From: Bacteroidales bacterium UBA3742
GTDB lineage: Bacteria; Bacteroidota; Bacteroidia; Bacteroidales; Paludibacteraceae
DNA: 7,395 nucleotides
Direction of reading: 5' to 3'
Assembly: GCA_002371785.1 (NCBI GenBank)
Contig: DFGU01000063.1
Span: forward strand, 1 to 7,395
The notes below the pieces were generated by a model that saw only the letters and a program-made list of their open reading frames with translations, searched no databases and was not told the DNA's origin. Of this stretch, positions 5,785 to 7,395 are shown piece after piece. The position numbers and the translations under genes were made by a program. Every line of letters begins with the position of its first letter. The first letter of the stretch is position 1.

Positions 5785-6714
5785 ATTCAGATATGCATCG
5801 CGACAGATGACGCAATTCTGAGGCGTCGGCAATTCAAACAGTACTGTAAACTTAACACCTACCAGCAGGTTGTTTACCGCCTTGGCAAAGCCCGTGGTGG
5901 ACATCACGTCGTTGGTGGTCAGGTTGTCCACCATCGTCTGGGTCTTATAGGCGGCCTCAGCATCATACACATTGGGCACGGTAAGCGACTCCAGCGTGTT
6001 GGCCTTATGCAGGTCCAGCAAACCGTAGTCAAAGAAGAGGGCTAGGCGGTACTGGTTTTTGGTAGTACGTACGTCGTAGCCACGCATGGTCTGGATATAA
6101 CCCAGACGCATACCTATCTCAGCACTTAGGTCAAGATTGAAGTTGAAGTTGGTCGGTGTCTTCTTCTCCATAGGCAGCCCGTCGAAGAACTGGTACTCAG
6201 GCATGTTGCGAAAATCGTCAAACATACGGTAGTCACCATACGTGGTGAGCAGTGCCTTGGTATGCGAGGTAGTGAGTAGTGACAGACCGGCTTTCACACC
6301 ACCCATGCAGTAGAATCGTCCCCACTGACCACCAATCATGATAGGCACCTGAAGCATCAGGTTGGTGTATTGATCCTTGCGGTCGCGCACCTCATACACA
6401 TAATCGAAAACGTCACCCTGCAGGTCAACCTGGTTAGGCAACCGCTGGTCCTGATTAGCCGTCACGCTATAGGCCGTCATGCCATAATTAGCACCCACAC
6501 CGACATCAAAAATCAGGTGCTTGTACTGCAAATCATACATCACACCCACGCCACCGGCTACACCCAGACTACCGCCATACTTACTCTCCTTTGGCAAAAG
6601 CGACCATTCGCCTACTTCTCCCCAGAGACCCACATAGTTCCTCACCTGGGCACTTGCAGCCATGCTGAACACTGTCAGTAGGGCCAAAATAGCATATGTT
6701 TTTACGTTTTTCAC
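5740..6714 (-). CDS. Outer-membrane beta-barrel protein, function unknown
   Basis: A 324-residue exported protein starting at GTG 6714. KNVKTYAILALLTVFSMAASAQ forms a signal peptide, with cleavage likely before Q23. An in-frame ATG at 6798 gives a longer, non-signal-like N terminus and lies upstream of the predicted transcription start, so it is rejected. The mature part alternates hydrophobic and polar residues with many glycines and aromatics (for example GVGVMYDLQYKHLIFDVGVG, LMLQVPIMIGGQWGRFYCMGG, ALFFDYGLLDLHK, LLVGVKFTVLFELP), typical of a transmembrane barrel. The general type is common in Bacteroidales (PorT/OmpA-like barrels). I cannot name a family member, ligand or role. A 29-residue tail with CVIC follows the last strand; its final 14 codons overlap cdaA. 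The gene has its own promoter and is divergent from metG. A link to the type IX system is possible but not shown. Confidence 0.82.
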   Translation of the reverse strand: MKNVKTYAILALLTVFSMAASAQVRNYVGLWGEVGEWSLLPKESKYGGSLGVAGGVGVMYDLQYKHLIFDVGVGANYGMTAYSVTANQDQRLPNQVDLQGDVFDYVYEVRDRKDQYTNLMLQVPIMIGGQWGRFYCMGGVKAGLSLLTTSHTKALLTTYGDYRMFDDFRNMPEYQFFDGLPMEKKTPTNFNFNLDLSAEIGMRLGYIQTMRGYDVRTTKNQYRLALFFDYGLLDLHKANTLESLTVPNVYDAEAAYKTQTMVDNLTTNDVMSTTGFAKAVNNLLVGVKFTVLFELPTPQNCVICRDAYLNLGRPRKGGTKFDQE

Positions 6715-6721
6715 GATTATA

Positions 6722-6753
6722 TTTGTATATCTCAAAATTTTGTCGTATCTTTG
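6722..6753 (+). promoter_or_regulatory. Promoter for metG
   Basis: TTTG (6722-6725), 20 bases, then TATCTTTG (6746-6753): a full match to the Bacteroidetes -33/-7 consensus. The transcription start should be near 6759, giving an A/T-rich leader of about 115 bases before the metG ATG. The promoter lies inside the predicted 5' leader of the outer-membrane protein gene on the other strand. Confidence 0.82.
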
Positions 6754-6765
6754 CACCCGAAAACG

Positions 6766-6802
6766 AATTTTGGGGTATCGACACGAATTCGGCGCCAAAA
6801 TT
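6766..6802. repeat. Inverted repeat in the shared metG/OMP leader region
   Basis: AATTTTGG (6766-6773) and CCAAAATT (6795-6802) form an 8-bp inverted repeat with a 21-base spacer. The right arm coincides with the -7 box of the outer-membrane protein promoter. The spacer holds the 8-bp palindrome CGAATTCG (6784-6791). It covers almost exactly the stretch where the two predicted leaders overlap, so it could be an operator or an RNA stem, or chance. Confidence 0.4.
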
Positions 6803-6827
6803 ACAAAAAAATTGCGATATGTGCAAA
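6796..6827 (-). promoter_or_regulatory. Promoter for the outer-membrane barrel gene
   Basis: On the minus strand TTTG (6827-6824) is followed after 20 bases by TAATTTTG (6803-6796), matching TAnnTTTG. The predicted start near 6790 gives a leader of about 75 bases before GTG 6714. It lacks the CGTAnC context of the other three promoters. A/T-rich DNA lies immediately upstream (6828-6850). Confidence 0.65.
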
Positions 6828-6828
6828 T

Positions 6829-6848
6829 TTTTTATAAGTTTTTATAAA
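6829..6848. repeat. Two 10-bp tandem units with T-tracts in helical phase
   Basis: TTTTTATAAG (6829-6838) and TTTTTATAAA (6839-6848) are tandem copies differing at one base. The T-tracts repeat at about one helical turn, which suggests bent DNA. They sit directly upstream of the outer-membrane protein promoter on the minus strand, where an UP-like element would lie, and inside the metG leader on the plus strand. Confidence 0.45.
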
Positions 6849-6874
6849 ATAGTACACAAAAAACAACAATTTAT

Positions 6875-7395
6875 ATGACTTTTCAACGTTCTTTAATCAC
6901 AGCAGCGCTCCCATACGCCAACGGACCGGTACATATCGGACACCTGGCAGGAGTGTATGTTCCGGCAGATATTTATGCCCGTTATTTGCGTCTGAAGGGC
7001 AAAAAAGTGCTCTTCGTTTGCGGAAGCGACGAACATGGTGTGCCAGTGACCATTCGTGCCCGCAAAGAGGGTATCACCACCCAGCAAGTCGTGGATCGCT
7101 ACCACGCACTCATCAAGCGTTCGTTTGCCGACTTCGGTATCTCGTTTGATATCTACTCGCGCACCACGTCCGAGACGCATCATCAGTTTGCGGCCGACTA
7201 TTTCCGCAAGATGTACGATGCCGGTCAGTTTGTAGAGCAGACCAGCGAGCAGTTCTACGATCCCGAGACAGGTCATTTCCTGACCGACCGCAACATACGC
7301 GGCGAGTGTCCGCGTTGCCATGCACAGGGTGCATATGGCGACCAGTGTGAGAAATGCGGCGCTACGCTCTCGCCCGACGAACTGATCAATCCCTA
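6875..7395 (+). CDS. metG: Methionyl-tRNA synthetase, 3' end cut by window
   Basis: Class I aminoacyl-tRNA synthetase that charges tRNA-Met in the cytosol. The visible 173 codons begin at ATG 6875 ([26 protein letters not shown]). The HIGH ATP-binding motif is at 20-23, GSDEHG at 50-55 (D52, the methionine-contacting position), and the connective-peptide zinc knuckle is CPRC (C145, C148) followed by CEKC (C158, C161), the same numbering I recall for E. coli MetRS. The KMSKS motif and anticodon-binding domain lie beyond the window. The ATG is chosen because the family N terminus starts there. No Shine-Dalgarno precedes it (context AACAATTTAT). A leader of about 115 bases is predicted; I see no T-box or S-box-like structure in it. 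The frame stays open to the last base, so this is window truncation, not a broken gene. Confidence 0.96.
   Translation, partial: MTFQRSLITAALPYANGPVHIGHLAGVYVPADIYARYLRLKGKKVLFVCGSDEHGVPVTIRARKEGITTQQVVDRYHALIKRSFADFGISFDIYSRTTSETHHQFAADYFRKMYDAGQFVEQTSEQFYDPETGHFLTDRNIRGECPRCHAQGAYGDQCEKCGATLSPDELINP

Noticed and set aside
6715..6798. ATG at 6798 as the start of the barrel protein
   Set aside because: It precedes the predicted transcription start and adds a basic, non-signal sequence in front of a clean signal peptide that begins at GTG 6714.
6759..6874. Riboswitch or T-box in the metG leader
   Set aside because: The leader is A/T-rich and I find no T-box or SAM-riboswitch core, no anti-terminator/terminator pair, and only a short inverted repeat.
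7113..7334. Minus-strand open frames opposite metG
   Set aside because: They are shadows of the metG reading frame, which carries the HIGH and zinc-knuckle motifs.

Overview
The window looks like chromosomal core sequence from a member of the Bacteroidota, probably order Bacteroidales. Three things point there. Recognisable promoters are of the Bacteroidetes type (TTTG, about 20 bases, then TAnnTTTG) and start sites mostly lack a Shine-Dalgarno. A GldJ-like type IX secretion/gliding lipoprotein is present. A dihydropteroate synthase gene precedes a CdaA-type diadenylate cyclase gene, an order I associate with this phylum. I see no insertion sequence, phage gene, tRNA, rRNA or CRISPR array. 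Genus cannot be fixed from this sequence.

Layout. 1-1843 (+): the 3' three quarters of sufS, then, one base later, a secreted endonuclease/exonuclease/phosphatase-family protein. 1844-1913: convergent gap with a strong hairpin. 1914-4052 (-): a gldJ-like lipoprotein gene followed by gcvH, probably one transcript. 4053-4254: divergent control region with a promoter for each side and a 10-bp inverted repeat between them. 4255-5784 (+): folP and cdaA, probably one transcript. 5740-6714 (-): an outer-membrane beta-barrel protein whose 3' end overlaps the end of cdaA by 45 bp. 6715-6874: second divergent control region, in which the two promoters face each other so that the predicted 5' leaders overlap. 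6875-7395 (+): the first 173 codons of metG, cut by the window end.

Functions. The genes are mostly housekeeping: sulfur transfer for Fe-S clusters (SufS), lipoyl-carrier protein of glycine cleavage (GcvH), folate synthesis (FolP), c-di-AMP synthesis (CdaA) and methionyl-tRNA charging (MetG). The envelope proteins are the GldJ-like lipoprotein, the beta-barrel and the secreted phosphoesterase. SufS, GcvH, FolP and MetG touch cysteine sulfur, one-carbon/folate and methionine metabolism, but nothing shows that they are co-regulated.

The most unusual signal is a family of short arrays of a 7-base unit of the form TGANNNN. Three arrays of four units (28 bp each) occur at 664-691 (reverse orientation, inside sufS, read through as an extra peptide loop), 1827-1854 and 4979-5006 (forward orientation, each spanning the stop codon of a gene and giving both proteins the tail KLKGE plus one residue). 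Because 7 is not a multiple of 3, three forward units put a TGA in every reading frame. The other notable points are a FolP about 30 residues short in a conserved block, a nearly leaderless folP promoter, and the overlapping metG/outer-membrane-protein leaders.
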